The position numbers and the translations under genes were made by a program. Below the pieces are notes generated by a model. It was not told the origin of the DNA and did not search any database. It saw nothing but the letters and a program-made list of their open reading frames with translations. This document shows positions 17,127 to 26,584 of a stretch of 64,000 nt of DNA, piece by piece. Origin of the DNA: Maridesulfovibrio salexigens DSM 2638 (GTDB lineage: Bacteria > Desulfobacterota > Desulfovibrionia > Desulfovibrionales > Desulfovibrionaceae). The stretch covers positions 687,501-751,500 of the forward strand of contig NC_012881.1 in assembly GCF_000023445.1 (NCBI RefSeq). The letters are read 5' to 3'. How positions within the stretch are numbered: position 1 is the first letter of the stretch; every line of letters begins with the position of its first letter.

Positions 17127-18107
17127 TCAGCGTCTGCGCTGCGGTGGTGCAAACAAGGATGTCAGCGAGGCAACCAGCAGTTCAAGTGCCTGTTCCGGTT
17201 TTCGTTGTCCGGTCTTGATACCTATTTCCGCTTCCATGACAATGTCAAACAGTCTGGTAATGCGGGCCGGGCCCAGTCTTTGGGCAAGTGCCTGTTTCTG
17301 TTTTTTTACAAAAGGAGGCAGGCGTACTTCCGCGTCTTCTCCGTGGATCATCATCCACAGGGCGCGTGCTTCACGGGTCAGGGACGCGGTGAGCATGAAG
17401 ATCATGGAATCTTTTTCACTGTGGTTGGTCAGCACTCTGCGCCAGATTTCTACCGGATCGCCGCCTTCGGACATGGAGCGCATGAAAGCAAAGAAGTCCA
17501 TCTCTTCGGAATGGGCGATCAGTCCCACATGTTCCATTAGAATCTTGCGGTCAGGACCGGCTGCCAGATCCAGTTTGTCCAGCTCCAGACGAGCGGCGCG
17601 TGCGTCTTTGGGAAGTGCCTGAGAAAGTGCATTCAGAACCGGGCTGTCAATGTGCAGGCCGTTGGCTCTGGCCCATTTGCCAACAAAGCCGGAAATGGAT
17701 TTTTGATCAAGACCTGCTGATTTCCAGAACCACTTTTGTTTATCAGCGAATTTCCAGCATTTGCGTTTTTTCAGAACAGCTGGGATGGGAGCGGCTTTGC
17801 TCTTCCACTGGCTTTCAAGGCAGATAAAAAGAAAGGAGGAGCTGGCAAGGGATGCGACTGTCTTGTCTATATTATCCCAGACAGCAGCCTTAAGCTTGTG
17901 TGCGCGGCGCAGGATAACGACTTTGCTGGAGCCGAAAAGGGTTTGCAGAGTCAGGTCATCCCAGAATTGCTGCGGCAGGTCTTCGTCTGCCCAGTATACT
18001 TTTTTCTCGTAATCTGTAGCCCCGTACTTTTCCTGAAGCTCGGCAATGTTGGCGTGCAGCAGCTCTGCATCAGGGCAGATGAGAAACATGTATCCTGGTC
18101 TGGACAT
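17127..18107 (-). CDS. holA: DNA polymerase III delta subunit
   Basis: A 326-residue clamp-loader subunit that opens the beta sliding clamp. The N-terminus has the P-loop-like but degenerate YMFLICPDAELLHANIAEL. The central LQTLFGSSKVVILRRAHKL segment is typical of HolA, and a C-terminal helical collar follows (ALEL..ASLTSLF). It ends in an Arg-rich tail. It sits downstream of lptE, the usual leuS-lptE-holA order of proteobacteria, with a 21-nt gap. Confidence 0.9.
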   Translation of the reverse strand: MSRPGYMFLICPDAELLHANIAELQEKYGATDYEKKVYWADEDLPQQFWDDLTLQTLFGSSKVVILRRAHKLKAAVWDNIDKTVASLASSSFLFICLESQWKSKAAPIPAVLKKRKCWKFADKQKWFWKSAGLDQKSISGFVGKWARANGLHIDSPVLNALSQALPKDARAARLELDKLDLAAGPDRKILMEHVGLIAHSEEMDFFAFMRSMSEGGDPVEIWRRVLTNHSEKDSMIFMLTASLTREARALWMMIHGEDAEVRLPPFVKKQKQALAQRLGPARITRLFDIVMEAEIGIKTGQRKPEQALELLVASLTSLFAPPQRRR

Positions 18108-18128
18108 GGAATTCCTTAATTGAAAAAA

Positions 18129-18635
18129 TTAATAAGCCTGATTCATGCGGTCTACGAGACGGCGGACCATGAGCTTGGTGATCAGCTGCTGAGTCTCGTC
18201 TTCCTGACCGATGTAGTAGGATTCAGTCACTGCCATGGGACCGGAGTTCCAGATCAGGGAGCCGTCAGAAGCGCTGGTTACCTGCATCTGGACCTTGAGG
18301 GTCATGTCGTATTTCAGGGTTACGTCCTGATCGCCAAGAATGCGGCTTCCATCGGAAAGTTCCAGAATCCTGATGTTGATGAGAGCTTCCGCCTTGGCCT
18401 TATCTGTCCAGACCAACTGACCGCGGCGGGTGATTTCATCACGGAGCATGGAGCGGATTTTAGGCTCAAGCCAGCGTTCGAGAGTGGGGTTTTCCACTTT
18501 TGCGATAGCAACTTCATGGAATTGTTTACTGACCCTGTTCGGTTCAGTCGCAGAGTTATGGTAGCCGCAAGCAGATACAGCAAAAACAACACACAGCAGC
18601 AGGACCAGCTTTTTCACAGAATTCATAATAACCAC
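18129..18635 (-). CDS. lptE: LPS-assembly lipoprotein LptE
   Basis: A 168-residue outer-membrane lipoprotein that plugs LptD and helps insert LPS. The signal peptide MNSVKKLVLLLCVVFAVSAC ends in the lipobox VSAC, with the lipidated Cys followed by GYHN as in other LptE proteins. The mature part has QFHEVAIAKVENPTLERWLEP and the YDMTLKVQMQV strand. The GTG at 18635 is preferred because AAGGAG lies 8 nt upstream; the ATG three codons later is the alternative. The order leuS-lptE-holA supports the call. Confidence 0.88.
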   Translation of the reverse strand: MVIMNSVKKLVLLLCVVFAVSACGYHNSATEPNRVSKQFHEVAIAKVENPTLERWLEPKIRSMLRDEITRRGQLVWTDKAKAEALINIRILELSDGSRILGDQDVTLKYDMTLKVQMQVTSASDGSLIWNSGPMAVTESYYIGQEDETQQLITKLMVRRLVDRMNQAY

Positions 18636-18687
18636 AGCTTTAACTCCTTGTCTTTGCATAGGTGAGTCGCACACCTGAACTTACGAA

Positions 18688-18783
18688 GCGGCGAAGCCAT
18701 AATAAAAGTTTTTGAAGGGGATGGGGTCTGGGTAAGGGGAAACTCTTGCAAGAGTTTCCCCTTACCCAGCCGCCGGAGGCAAA
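18688..18783 (+). repeat. Intergenic palindromic repeat, copy 1 (core class A)
   Basis: Between leuS and lptE. It starts GCGGCGAAGCC and AAAAGTTTTTG and ends CCGCCGGAGGCAAA. The core is a perfect 42-nt palindrome at 18728-18769 (two 21-nt arms starting CTGGGTAAGGGGAAAC). It shares both ends with the other copies and the core with copy 7. It can act as the leuS terminator. Confidence 0.85.
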
Positions 18784-18784
18784 C

Positions 18785-21280
18785 CTAGTTCGCCACAATA
18801 TTAATCAACTTGCCGGGAACAACGATAACTTTGCGGATGGTTTTGCCATCGGTATGCTTGGTTACGTTTTCGTGGGCAAGTGCTGTTTCTTCAATTTCTT
18901 CCTTGGAAGCCGCAGCGGGCACGGAGAGTTTACCGCGCATTTTACCGTTAACCTGAATGATGATCAGGATTTCGTCGGTAACCAGTGCTGCTTCATCGTG
19001 CTCGGGCCATTCTACTTCGGCGATGTAGCCTTCGTAACCCATTGCAGCCCAGAGCTCTTCGCAGATATGCGGAGCAATGGGGGAAAGCACGGTCAGCACG
19101 GTGCTGTATGCGGAAGAGAGAGCGAAGCGGCCATCTTCAGTTTCCATGAGCTTGTCTTTGAGAGAGTATATCTCGTTAACCAGCTCCATGCTTGCAGCGA
19201 TGACGGTGTTGAACTGGAATTTGTTCTCCATGTCACGACTGGCGCGCTTTACAGTCTCGTGTTCCTTGAGGCGCAGCTTCTTGGCATCGGAAGAAAGTTC
19301 CATTGAAGGTTTGGCACATGCGCCGGTTGCGCTGAGCTTACCTTCGAATTCTTCTGCCAGTCTCCAGATTCTGTTCAGGAAGCGATGTGCTCCTTCCAGA
19401 CCCTGATCAGACCATTCGAGGTCTTTTTCAGGCGGGGAGGCAAAGAGGATAAACAGTCTGGTGGCGTCCGCACCGTACTTGTTGATCATGGCGTTGGGGT
19501 CAACAACGTTGCCTTTGGATTTAGACATCTTGGCACCGTCTTTGAGAACCATGCCCTGAGTGAGCAGATTCTTGAACGGCTCGCTGAGCTCGGTGTAACC
19601 TTCATCACGCAGGATTTTTGTGAAGAATCTTGCATAGAGCAGGTGCAGGATAGCGTGTTCGATACCACCGATGTACTGGTCTACCGGAGTCCAGTATTCA
19701 AGGGACTTGCTGTCGAAAGGAGCATCTGCCTTGCGGGAATCGGTGTAGCGCATGAAGTACCAGGAGGATTCCACGAAGGTATCCATAGTATCGGTTTCGC
19801 GCTGAGCCATCTTGCCGCATTTGGGGCAGGTGACTTTATGGAAGCTTTCCATATCCGGCAGCGGAGAACGTCCGTCCTCGTTCATAACTGCATCTTCGGG
19901 CAGTACAACGGGCAGGTCCTGTTCGGGTACGGGCACAATGCCGCACTCGTCGCAGTAGATTACCGGAATGGGGGAGCCCCAGAAACGCTGGCGGGAAATG
20001 TTCCAGTCGCGCAGACGGTAGTTGATGGACTTTTTGCCTTTGCCGGACTTGCCGAGGAAATCAACAATTGCGCCCTTGGCATCTTCGTTAGGCATGCCGT
20101 CGAATTCACCGGAATTAACCAATACGCCGGGAGCGGTGTAGGCTTCTTCCATTTCAGCTACATTAAGGGTTTCACCTTCAGGCTGGATAACTACCTGCTT
20201 GGGCAGGTCGTATTTTTTAGCAAATTCAAAGTCGCGCTGGTCGTGTGCGGGAACAGCCATTACTGCGCCGGTACCGTAGCCCATGAGTACGAAGTTGGCC
20301 ACGTAGATGGGCATCTTCTGACCGTTGAGCGGGTTGATGCAGTATGCACCGGTAAAAACGCCTTCTTTTTCAAGGTCGTCAGCACCGCGTACAATGCGGT
20401 CCATGTTGGAAACCTTGTGTACAAACTCGCGGACTTTATCTGCTTCAGGCTTGCCTTCGATGAGCTTTTCCACCATGGGATGCTCGGCTGCCAGAGACAT
20501 GAAAGTTGCACCGAAAAGGGTGTCCGGGCGGGTGGTGAAAACACTGATGGTTTCATCGGAGTTTTCAACTTCGAAGTCGAGTTCCGCACCGATGGATTTA
20601 CCGATCCAGTTGCGCTGCATGGTGATAACGCGCTCAGGCCAGCCGCCTTCGAGCTCACCAAGGCTCTCGAGCAGTTCTTCAGCGTAATCAGTGATGCGCA
20701 TGAACCACTGGGAAAGTTCCTTCTGGATAACTTCGGTGTCACAGCGCCAGCAAAGGCCTTCTTCAACCTGTTCGTTAGCCAGAACGGTATGACAGGTTTC
20801 GCACCAGTTAACCGGGGACTTTTTGCGGTAAACCAGACCCTTTTCCAGAAATTTGAGGAAAAACTGCTGTTCCCATTTGTAGTAGCCGGGGTGGCAGGTA
20901 GCCAGTTCGCGGCGCCAATCGTAGGAGTAGCCCAGACGTTTGAGCTGGGTACGCATATCGTCAATGTTGGCGTAGGTCCATTCGGCAGGGTGGGTGTTAT
21001 GTTTGATAGCCGCGTTTTCAGCAGGAAGGCCGAATGCGTCCCAGCCCATGGGGTGGAGCACGTTGAAACCTTTCATGCGTTTGTAACGGGCGACAACATC
21101 ACCGATGGAGTAGTTGCGCACGTGGCCCATGTGGATTTTCCCGGAAGGGTAGGGAAACATCTCCAGTACGTAGTACTTAGGGCGGGACTCGTCGGCTTCC
21201 ACATTGAAAGCACCCTTCTCGGTCCATTCCTTCTGCCACTTGTTTTCAATCAATTCCGGTTCGTATTTCCCAAAACCCAT
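18785..21280 (-). CDS. leuS: Leucyl-tRNA synthetase
   Basis: An 831-residue class I aminoacyl-tRNA synthetase. The HIGH-type motif is [15 protein letters not shown] near residue 45, followed by a zinc-ribbon-like Cys pair ([17 protein letters not shown]). The editing domain has [12 protein letters not shown], and the KMSKS motif appears as [14 protein letters not shown] near residue 570. Length is typical of bacterial LeuRS. It is the first gene of leuS-lptE-holA. Confidence 0.98.
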   Translation of the reverse strand: MGFGKYEPELIENKWQKEWTEKGAFNVEADESRPKYYVLEMFPYPSGKIHMGHVRNYSIGDVVARYKRMKGFNVLHPMGWDAFGLPAENAAIKHNTHPAEWTYANIDDMRTQLKRLGYSYDWRRELATCHPGYYKWEQQFFLKFLEKGLVYRKKSPVNWCETCHTVLANEQVEEGLCWRCDTEVIQKELSQWFMRITDYAEELLESLGELEGGWPERVITMQRNWIGKSIGAELDFEVENSDETISVFTTRPDTLFGATFMSLAAEHPMVEKLIEGKPEADKVREFVHKVSNMDRIVRGADDLEKEGVFTGAYCINPLNGQKMPIYVANFVLMGYGTGAVMAVPAHDQRDFEFAKKYDLPKQVVIQPEGETLNVAEMEEAYTAPGVLVNSGEFDGMPNEDAKGAIVDFLGKSGKGKKSINYRLRDWNISRQRFWGSPIPVIYCDECGIVPVPEQDLPVVLPEDAVMNEDGRSPLPDMESFHKVTCPKCGKMAQRETDTMDTFVESSWYFMRYTDSRKADAPFDSKSLEYWTPVDQYIGGIEHAILHLLYARFFTKILRDEGYTELSEPFKNLLTQGMVLKDGAKMSKSKGNVVDPNAMINKYGADATRLFILFASPPEKDLEWSDQGLEGAHRFLNRIWRLAEEFEGKLSATGACAKPSMELSSDAKKLRLKEHETVKRASRDMENKFQFNTVIAASMELVNEIYSLKDKLMETEDGRFALSSAYSTVLTVLSPIAPHICEELWAAMGYEGYIAEVEWPEHDEAALVTDEILIIIQVNGKMRGKLSVPAAASKEEIEETALAHENVTKHTDGKTIRKVIVVPGKLINIVAN

Positions 21281-21336
21281 TTGAAAATCCTTTTGATGTG
21301 GGATTGTTCGCTTCCGGCGGCCCTGCCGGAAGCTGG

Positions 21337-21413
21337 ACCAGAGGCGCTATCGCGCTTTTGACGAACTGATTTCGCCTCCGGCGGCCAAAGGAGCTAAGCC
21401 CCTTTGGAATCCC
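21337..21413 (-). repeat. Intergenic repeat, copy 2 (core class C)
   Basis: Contains GCGCTATCGCGCTTTTG, then GCCTCCGGCGGCC, then a hairpin CCAAAGG/CCCTTTGG and GAATCCC. The arms match the other copies but the core stem differs. It lies upstream of the leuS start, next to copy 3. A separate small hairpin (CTTCCGGC/GCCGGAAG) is at 21311-21332. Confidence 0.7.
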
Positions 21414-21443
21414 TAATTGTTTACAACGATTTATTCATACAAA

Positions 21444-21533
21444 GCGGCGAAGCCCTGATAAAAGTTTTTGGGAATCTTAAACCCTTATTACAAAAAGGGT
21501 TTAAGGCCCCCCGGCAGGGGTCGCCGAAGGCAA
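21444..21533 (+). repeat. Intergenic repeat, copy 3 (core class B)
   Basis: Directly downstream of nusB. It starts GCGGCGAAGCC and carries the class-B stem-loop CTTAAACCC/GGGTTTAAG at 21476-21505. The right end is variant (GTCGCCGAAGGCAA). Confidence 0.82.
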
Positions 21534-22001
21534 TTAGAAATTTTTCTCAACTTTGAATTTGCCGGTGTCGATGTCACGGGCTACTGCGTCGAGAATGCCG
21601 TTGATGAAGTTGCGGGAGTTGCCATCGCCGAACTTCTTGGCCAGTTCAATACCCTCGTTGATACCCACTTTGAGGGGGATATCGGGCTTGTGGACCAGTT
21701 CGTATACAGCGAGTCGTAGGATCGCCAGTTCGACCTTTGCGATTCTTTCGATCTTCCAATGCTTGGAGTAGCGACCGATAACTTCGTCAAGTTCTTCCTG
21801 CGCATTCCAGATTCCGATCAGTAATTCGCGTGCGAACAGGATCAGGTCTTCTTCTGTTTCCCTGATTACTGCGGGGCTCTGGTTGTAAATACGTTCAGTA
21901 GTCCATCCACCGTGCGGAGGGACAAAACTTAAGCCGTACAATACCTGAAAAGCAAGTACGCGGCCTTTTCTGCGTAAACCTTTAGTCTGGGACATCTGCA
22001 T
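21534..22001 (-). CDS. nusB: Transcription antitermination protein NusB
   Basis: An RNA-binding factor that with NusE (S10) assembles the rRNA antitermination complex. About 155 residues, all-helical. KGRVLAFQVLYGL at the N-terminus and VGINEGIELAKKFGDGNSRNFINGILDAV at the C-terminus (motif shown in two parts: INEGIELAKKF and FINGILDAVAR) are diagnostic. The ATG at 22001 has AGGA 5 nt upstream. It lies downstream of ribH, the common ribBA-ribH-nusB order. Confidence 0.93.
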   Translation of the reverse strand: MQMSQTKGLRRKGRVLAFQVLYGLSFVPPHGGWTTERIYNQSPAVIRETEEDLILFARELLIGIWNAQEELDEVIGRYSKHWKIERIAKVELAILRLAVYELVHKPDIPLKVGINEGIELAKKFGDGNSRNFINGILDAVARDIDTGKFKVEKNF

Positions 22002-22077
22002 CACTATCCTGCGGTTGCGGGTCGTAAGTGGTGTGCAACGCAAGATACATTTAAATTGTTATTTAAACAACACAACA

Positions 22078-22162
22078 GGCATACGGTCTCCGAACAGCGG
22101 GACGGAGACCGTATGCCTTCAAATTATGTTCAGTAATCAAGCCTGTTTCCGGAGAAACAGGC
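22078..22162 (-). terminator. Two tandem hairpins between ribH and nusB
   Basis: One hairpin is at 22141-22162 (GCCTGTTTC/GAAACAGGC). A stronger 15-bp hairpin is at 22078-22117 (GGCATACGGTCTCCG and complement), followed on the minus strand by a T/G-rich stretch. They may reduce read-through from the rib genes into nusB. Confidence 0.6.
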
Positions 22163-22181
22163 CGGAAATTACAAGCTCTAG

Positions 22182-22652
22182 TTAAATCTGCTGCATAACG
22201 CGAACAGTTTCCAGCATTGCGGAAGCTGCTTCAACGCCCTTGTTGCCAGCTTTGGAGCCGGCACGTTCAACTGCCTGATCAATGGTATCGCAGGTCAGAA
22301 GACCGAAACCGATGGGCAGGTCGTTGTCCAAGCTTACCTGAGCAACGCCTTTTGCGCACTCGTTGCAGACATAGTCGAAGTGGGGAGTAGCGCCGCGGAT
22401 AACCGCACCGAGAACCACGATTCCGTCATATTTGCCGGATTCAGCGAGTTTCTTGGTTACCACGGGGATTTCAAATGCACCGGGAACCTTGATCAGGGTC
22501 ATGTTTTCCTTTTCGCAGCCGTGGCGTGCGAGGTAGTCAACAGCGCCGCCGACCAGTCTGTCAACGATGATGTCGTTGAAACGACCTGCTACGAATGCGA
22601 TTTTCAGACCTTTGGAGTCAAGCTGACCTTCAATGGTTTTAATATGATACAT
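22182..22652 (-). CDS. ribH: 6,7-dimethyl-8-ribityllumazine synthase
   Basis: Penultimate riboflavin enzyme, condensing the ribityl-pyrimidine with dihydroxybutanone phosphate. 156 residues. Motifs are [53 protein letters not shown] (active-site His) and [21 protein letters not shown] ribosome site precedes the ATG. It follows ribBA after 15 nt. Confidence 0.97.
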
Positions 22653-22667
22653 GGTGCTTCTCCCTTT

Positions 22668-23885
22668 TTATTTTTTATCTTCAAGATGATCCAGCATGTG
22701 GCCCATCTTATCTTTCTTGGTTTTCAGGTAATCGAGGTTAGCTGCGCAGGCATCCATTTCAATGGCTACACGTTCGGTAACTTCGAGACCGTAACCTTCA
22801 AGACCTACAATCTTTTTGGGGTTGTTGGTCATGAGTTTCATTTTAGTGATTCCGAGCTGAACCAGAATCTGTGCTCCGGTGCCGTACTCGCGCAGGTCGG
22901 GTGCGAAGCCTAGTTTTTCGTTGGCTTCAACGGTGTCGCAGCCGAGATCTTGCAGGTGGTATGCCTTGATCTTGTTGCCGAGGCCGATACCACGGCCTTC
23001 CTGACGCATGTAGAGCAGTACTCCCTTGCCTTCGTTGCGGATCATGCACATTGCGGATGCAAGCTGGTCGCCGCAGTCACAACGCTGGGAACCGAAAACG
23101 TCACCGGTCAGGCATTCGGAGTGAACGCGGACCAGAACGGGTTCGCCGGGCTTAACATCACCCATGATCAGGGCAATGTGAGTGCGGTTGTCTTCGCTGG
23201 AATGGAAAGCGGAAGCCTTGAAATCACCCCAACGGGTGGGCAGTTCAGCGTCAGCCTCGCGGGTAACGGTGTGACTGCCGAACTTCATGCGGTATTTGAT
23301 CAGGTCTTCGGTGGAGCAGATCTTGAGATCGTGCTGCTTTGCGTATTCTTTGAGGTCGGGAAGACGAGCCATTGTGCCGTCATCCTTCATGATTTCGCAG
23401 ATTACGCCTGCGGGTTTCAGACCGGCAAGGCGGGCGAGGTCAACGCTGCCTTCAGTCTGTCCGGCACGGACCAGAACGCCGCCGTCTTTAGCGCGGAGCG
23501 GAAAAATGTGTCCGGGGGTGACGATATCTTCAGGCTGTACGCCGTCTTTAACAGCAGCCAGAATGGTAGTAGCGCGGTCAGCGGCGGAAATACCGGTAGT
23601 TACACCTTCACGGGCTTCAATGGAAACAGTGAAGTTGGTACCGAACTGGGAGCCGTTGGACTGGGCCATAAGCGGCAACTGCAGCTGGTCGATCATTTCG
23701 CCGGACATGGCGAGGCAGATAAGCCCTCTGCCGTGAGTAGCCATGAAGTTGATAATTTCAGGAGTCACTTTCTCTGCTGCGCAGACAAGATCACCTTCGT
23801 TTTCACGGTCTTCATCATCAACCATGATGACCATTTTACCTTCGCGGAGGTCCTCAATTGCTTCTTCAATAGTGCAGAAAGGCAT
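22668..23885 (-). CDS. ribBA: Bifunctional DHBP synthase / GTP cyclohydrolase II
   Basis: A fused riboflavin enzyme of about 405 residues. The N-terminal RibB half makes 3,4-dihydroxybutanone 4-phosphate ([29 protein letters not shown]). The C-terminal RibA half converts GTP to the pyrimidine precursor ([20 protein letters not shown], with Zn Cys residues; [20 protein letters not shown] split across the catalytic loop). The ATG at 23885 is chosen because AGGAT lies 8 nt upstream; five codons before it is another in-frame ATG with a worse site. No FMN riboswitch is seen in the 270 nt upstream, which holds repeat copy 4. Confidence 0.96.
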   Translation of the reverse strand: MPFCTIEEAIEDLREGKMVIMVDDEDRENEGDLVCAAEKVTPEIINFMATHGRGLICLAMSGEMIDQLQLPLMAQSNGSQFGTNFTVSIEAREGVTTGISAADRATTILAAVKDGVQPEDIVTPGHIFPLRAKDGGVLVRAGQTEGSVDLARLAGLKPAGVICEIMKDDGTMARLPDLKEYAKQHDLKICSTEDLIKYRMKFGSHTVTREADAELPTRWGDFKASAFHSSEDNRTHIALIMGDVKPGEPVLVRVHSECLTGDVFGSQRCDCGDQLASAMCMIRNEGKGVLLYMRQEGRGIGLGNKIKAYHLQDLGCDTVEANEKLGFAPDLREYGTGAQILVQLGITKMKLMTNNPKKIVGLEGYGLEVTERVAIEMDACAANLDYLKTKKDKMGHMLDHLEDKK

Positions 23886-24050
23886 AATCGTTATCCTCAT
23901 TCTCCGGCGAGCGGAGTTCTTTTAAAAAATCACTGTCCGTTTAAACAAACAGGTCTGTCTTCATACATCAAAAAACAGAAAGGGTGAAATATGTTTTTTT
24001 ATTCATTTATTCTAAGTGTTTGAGGCAAAAAAGACGTTTATTGAAGCCAA

Positions 24051-24123
24051 GAGGCGAAGCCAAACTAGAAAGTTTTGGGATTCTTAAAACCTTTTTCAAA
24101 AGGGTTTAAGCCGCCGGAGGCAA
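24051..24123 (+). repeat. Intergenic repeat, copy 4 (core class B)
   Basis: Between ribE and ribBA. Begins GAGGCGAAGCC, with AAAGTTTTGGGATT, stem CTTAAAACC/GGGTTTAAG at 24083-24110, and ends CCGCCGGAGGCAAA. An extra arm (AAAAGCGCGAAGTGC) continues to about 24150 and matches the outer arm of copy 5. Confidence 0.85.
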
Positions 24124-24157
24124 AATCTTTTTATAAAAGCGCGAAGTGCATCAACTC

Positions 24158-24814
24158 TTAGAACCCGTTCTCGCGTAGAAAATCCATTGTAAGTTTGCTC
24201 TGCGGTTTGTCCTCAGACTTATTTCCGGTCCATGGAGCGACCATGCGTTCCACGTACTTACCGATCACGTCTGTTTCAATGTTTACCGCATATCCCGGTG
24301 TCCAGAGAGATATGGTGGTCTCTTCCTGAGTCTCGGGGATGATGTTCACTTCAAGATAATCCGGCCCGCAATCGTTGACTGTCAGGCTGATGCCGTCAAG
24401 GGCGACAGAGCCTTTGGGCACCACATATTTACCGTGTTCAATGGGAAATTTAATACGGTAAATTTTAGATTCACCTTCAGGTCGAACAGATTCCACAGAA
24501 CCGAGACAATCAACATGACCTGAAACAATGTGCCCGCCTAGACGGTCGCCCATAGCCAGCGCGCGTTCATAGTTGACCATGGAGCCGCGCTTAAGGTTGC
24601 CGAGGTTGGTCACCGACATGGATTCCTTACTGGCGTAACAGGTGAACCAGCTATCGCTGTATGTTTCAACTGTGAGGCAGACTCCGTTGATAGCAATGGA
24701 TTCGCCTTTTTCGTAATCCTTGATTTTTGGCGCACTTACTTTGAATCGGGTTTCGTTGCCCCGGTTCTCTGCATTTTCAATGCGTCCTTTTCCCTGAATC
24801 AGTCCGGTGAACAT
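24158..24814 (-). CDS. ribE: Riboflavin synthase alpha subunit
   Basis: Catalyses dismutation of two lumazines into riboflavin. 218 residues with the internal two-fold repeat of the family: MFTGLIQGKGRI / ESIAINGVCLTVETY and GGHIVSGHVDCLG / GSVALDGISLTVND. Length is normal. It begins 3 nt after ribD ends, so the two are translationally close. Confidence 0.96.
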   Translation of the reverse strand: MFTGLIQGKGRIENAENRGNETRFKVSAPKIKDYEKGESIAINGVCLTVETYSDSWFTCYASKESMSVTNLGNLKRGSMVNYERALAMGDRLGGHIVSGHVDCLGSVESVRPEGESKIYRIKFPIEHGKYVVPKGSVALDGISLTVNDCGPDYLEVNIIPETQEETTISLWTPGYAVNIETDVIGKYVERMVAPWTGNKSEDKPQSKLTMDFLRENGF

Positions 24815-24817
24815 CGG

Positions 24818-25960
24818 CTATTGTCCTTCGGGTTTGAAAACTATTTTTAAATCACGGCCGCTTTGTTCCACGCGGCTGATGCGCAGGTCCATAGCTTCAC
24901 TGATGAGTACATTATCAGAGCCTGCGAAATTCGGCCTGCCGTCTACGTTTCCCAGAATACGCGGAGCCTGATACATGACGAATTCATCAACAAGCCCCTG
25001 TTCTGCCAGAGAGCAGGCAAGCCTGCCGCCGCCTTCACAGAGAGTGCGCAAAACATTGTGCTTTTCGCGCAACATTGTGAAACCTTTCTCAAGTATAAGA
25101 CCTTTTTCGTTACTGGGAAGAGGCAAAACCTCAATTCCTTTATTTTTTAGTTCCGAGGCAGTCTTCGTTGCGGCCTGTTCCGCACTGGTCCAGAAAATTG
25201 TGTCAGCCGCGCGGGTGGTGGTCAGGGTATATTCATCGTGGTTTTGCGGCAGGTTGTTGGTCACAACTACGGCCTTGGGTTGGCTGAACCCTTCAGGAAG
25301 GGGATCAAGCCTGCAATTAAGGCTGGGGTTGTCTTCACGCAGGGTGTTTCCGCCCACAATCACGGCTCCGACCATGGAGCGCAAATGCTGTACATCATGA
25401 AAAGATTCGGGGCAGGAGACTGCTTCCTGCGCTCCAGTGGCCCCGGCAATCTTGCCGTCAACTGTGCAGGCCAGTTTCAGAATAGAGTAAGCCCGGTCTT
25501 TGAACTGCCAGCACAGGAAATCTGAAATCAGGTCTTTGCACTGTTCTTCAAGCACACCCTGATCAACACGCACTCCCTTGGATTCAAGATATTCGATTCC
25601 CCCGGCAGCTTTGGGGTTGGGGTCGCGGGTCCCGACCACAATGTGCGGTATGGACGCTTCAAGGATGCCTTCGGTGCAGGGCGGGGTCTTGCCGTGATGG
25701 TTGCACGGTTCCAAGGTCACGTACATGGTGCACTTGCTCATATCCACACCCTTGGCCTTGGCATCGGCAATGCACTCCCGTTCGGCATGCAATCCGCCGC
25801 AGAACATGTGGTAACCTTCGGCTACAATCTGTCCGTCACGGACCATCACTGCGCCGACTGTAGGGTTGGGAGCGGTGCGGTTGCGGCCGCGAATGGCGAG
25901 TTCCACTGCGCGGGCCATGAACCTTTCGTCCGGGCTAAGTGTCGAGTTCAAGAAAAGCAA
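24818..25960 (-). CDS. ribD: Bifunctional riboflavin deaminase/reductase
   Basis: A 380-residue enzyme performing the second and third steps of the pyrimidine branch. The N-terminal zinc deaminase has GLHAERECI and [14 protein letters not shown] (H-A-E and PCxxxxxxxxC Zn ligands). The C-terminal reductase domain has [13 protein letters not shown] and [11 protein letters not shown]. The TTG start at 25960 is supported by GGAG 6 nt upstream. This start lies inside the end of the dCMP deaminase gene (26-nt overlap), implying translational coupling. Confidence 0.95.
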   Translation of the reverse strand: MLFLNSTLSPDERFMARAVELAIRGRNRTAPNPTVGAVMVRDGQIVAEGYHMFCGGLHAERECIADAKAKGVDMSKCTMYVTLEPCNHHGKTPPCTEGILEASIPHIVVGTRDPNPKAAGGIEYLESKGVRVDQGVLEEQCKDLISDFLCWQFKDRAYSILKLACTVDGKIAGATGAQEAVSCPESFHDVQHLRSMVGAVIVGGNTLREDNPSLNCRLDPLPEGFSQPKAVVVTNNLPQNHDEYTLTTTRAADTIFWTSAEQAATKTASELKNKGIEVLPLPSNEKGLILEKGFTMLREKHNVLRTLCEGGGRLACSLAEQGLVDEFVMYQAPRILGNVDGRPNFAGSDNVLISEAMDLRISRVEQSGRDLKIVFKPEGQ

Positions 25961-26390
25961 ATTTTACTCCGGCTTCTTTGAGCATCTGCTCGGAAAGTTC
26001 GTCAGGGTAGCTTTCTGAATAATAAATGGCACTTACCCCCGCATTGATCAGCATTTTGGTGCAGATCAAGCATGGCTGGGTTGTGCAGTAAATTTCAGCG
26101 CCTTTCATGGATACGCCGTGAGTTGCGCATTGGATGATTACGTTTTGCTCGGCGTGCAGGCCGCGGCAGAGTTCATGGCGTTCGCCGGAAGGTACACCCA
26201 TTTTTTCGCGGATGCAGCCCACGTCAGCGCAATGAGCTGTGCCGGAGGGCGGTCCGTTGTAGCCGCTGGCTAGGATGCGTTTGTCGAGCACAGCCACAGC
26301 GCCTACTTTGCGGCGAGTGCAGGTTGCGCGTTCTGCAACAAGGTGCGCGATGCGCATGAAATAGTCCGGCCAAGGCATTCTGTTGTCCAT
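25935..26390 (-). CDS. Deoxycytidylate (dCMP) deaminase
   Basis: A 151-residue zinc enzyme converting dCMP to dUMP for thymidylate synthesis (ComEB family). Motifs are [34 protein letters not shown] (HAE) and [16 protein letters not shown] (PCxxC). The Cys in AHCADVGC matches the second structural Zn site of dCMP deaminases and separates it from cytidine deaminase. It is tightly coupled to ribD, another zinc deaminase. No FMN riboswitch precedes it. Confidence 0.93.
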   Translation of the reverse strand: MDNRMPWPDYFMRIAHLVAERATCTRRKVGAVAVLDKRILASGYNGPPSGTAHCADVGCIREKMGVPSGERHELCRGLHAEQNVIIQCATHGVSMKGAEIYCTTQPCLICTKMLINAGVSAIYYSESYPDELSEQMLKEAGVKFAFLELDT

Positions 26391-26417
26391 GAAAATGCTC
26401 CCTTCTTTGAAGCTGAG

Positions 26418-26448
26418 AAAACGGACCTGATTATATCAGGCCCGTTTT
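26418..26448. terminator. Intrinsic terminator between glyA and the deaminase
   Basis: Stem AAAACGG-A-CCTGA with TCAGG-C-CCGTTTT (one mismatch), 5-nt loop, with flanking T and A runs. It lies upstream of the dCMP deaminase gene. Confidence 0.7.
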
Positions 26449-26487
26449 TATTAATTATGTTGCGCTTCGCGCTATTTATTGAACGCA

Positions 26488-26562
26488 TTTGCCTCCGGCG
26501 GCTTAAACCCTTTTTGAAAAAAGGGTTTAAGTATCCCAAAAACTTTTATTAGGCTTTGCCGC
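26488..26562 (-). repeat. Intergenic repeat, copy 5 (core class B)
   Basis: Downstream of glyA, in the opposite orientation to copies 1, 3 and 4. GCCTCCGGCGGC, stem CTTAAACCC/GGGTTTAAG at 26502-26531, ATCCCAAAAACTTTTATT and GGCTTTGCCGC. The outer arm TTGCGCTTCGCGC starts at about 26460. Confidence 0.85.
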
Positions 26563-26584
26563 TGGTTTGGCAGTTTTTGCGATT

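Noticed and set aside
19385-21361. Long open frame on the plus strand opposite leuS (658 codons)
   Set aside because: It is antisense to an intact leucyl-tRNA synthetase. Such frames arise from the codon bias of the true gene; no ribosome site or known motif.
22950-23987. Open frame opposite ribBA
   Set aside because: Antisense shadow of ribBA with no independent support.
23886-24157. FMN riboswitch upstream of ribBA
   Set aside because: I looked for the conserved AGGGGC-type segments and found none; the gap is mostly repeat copy 4.
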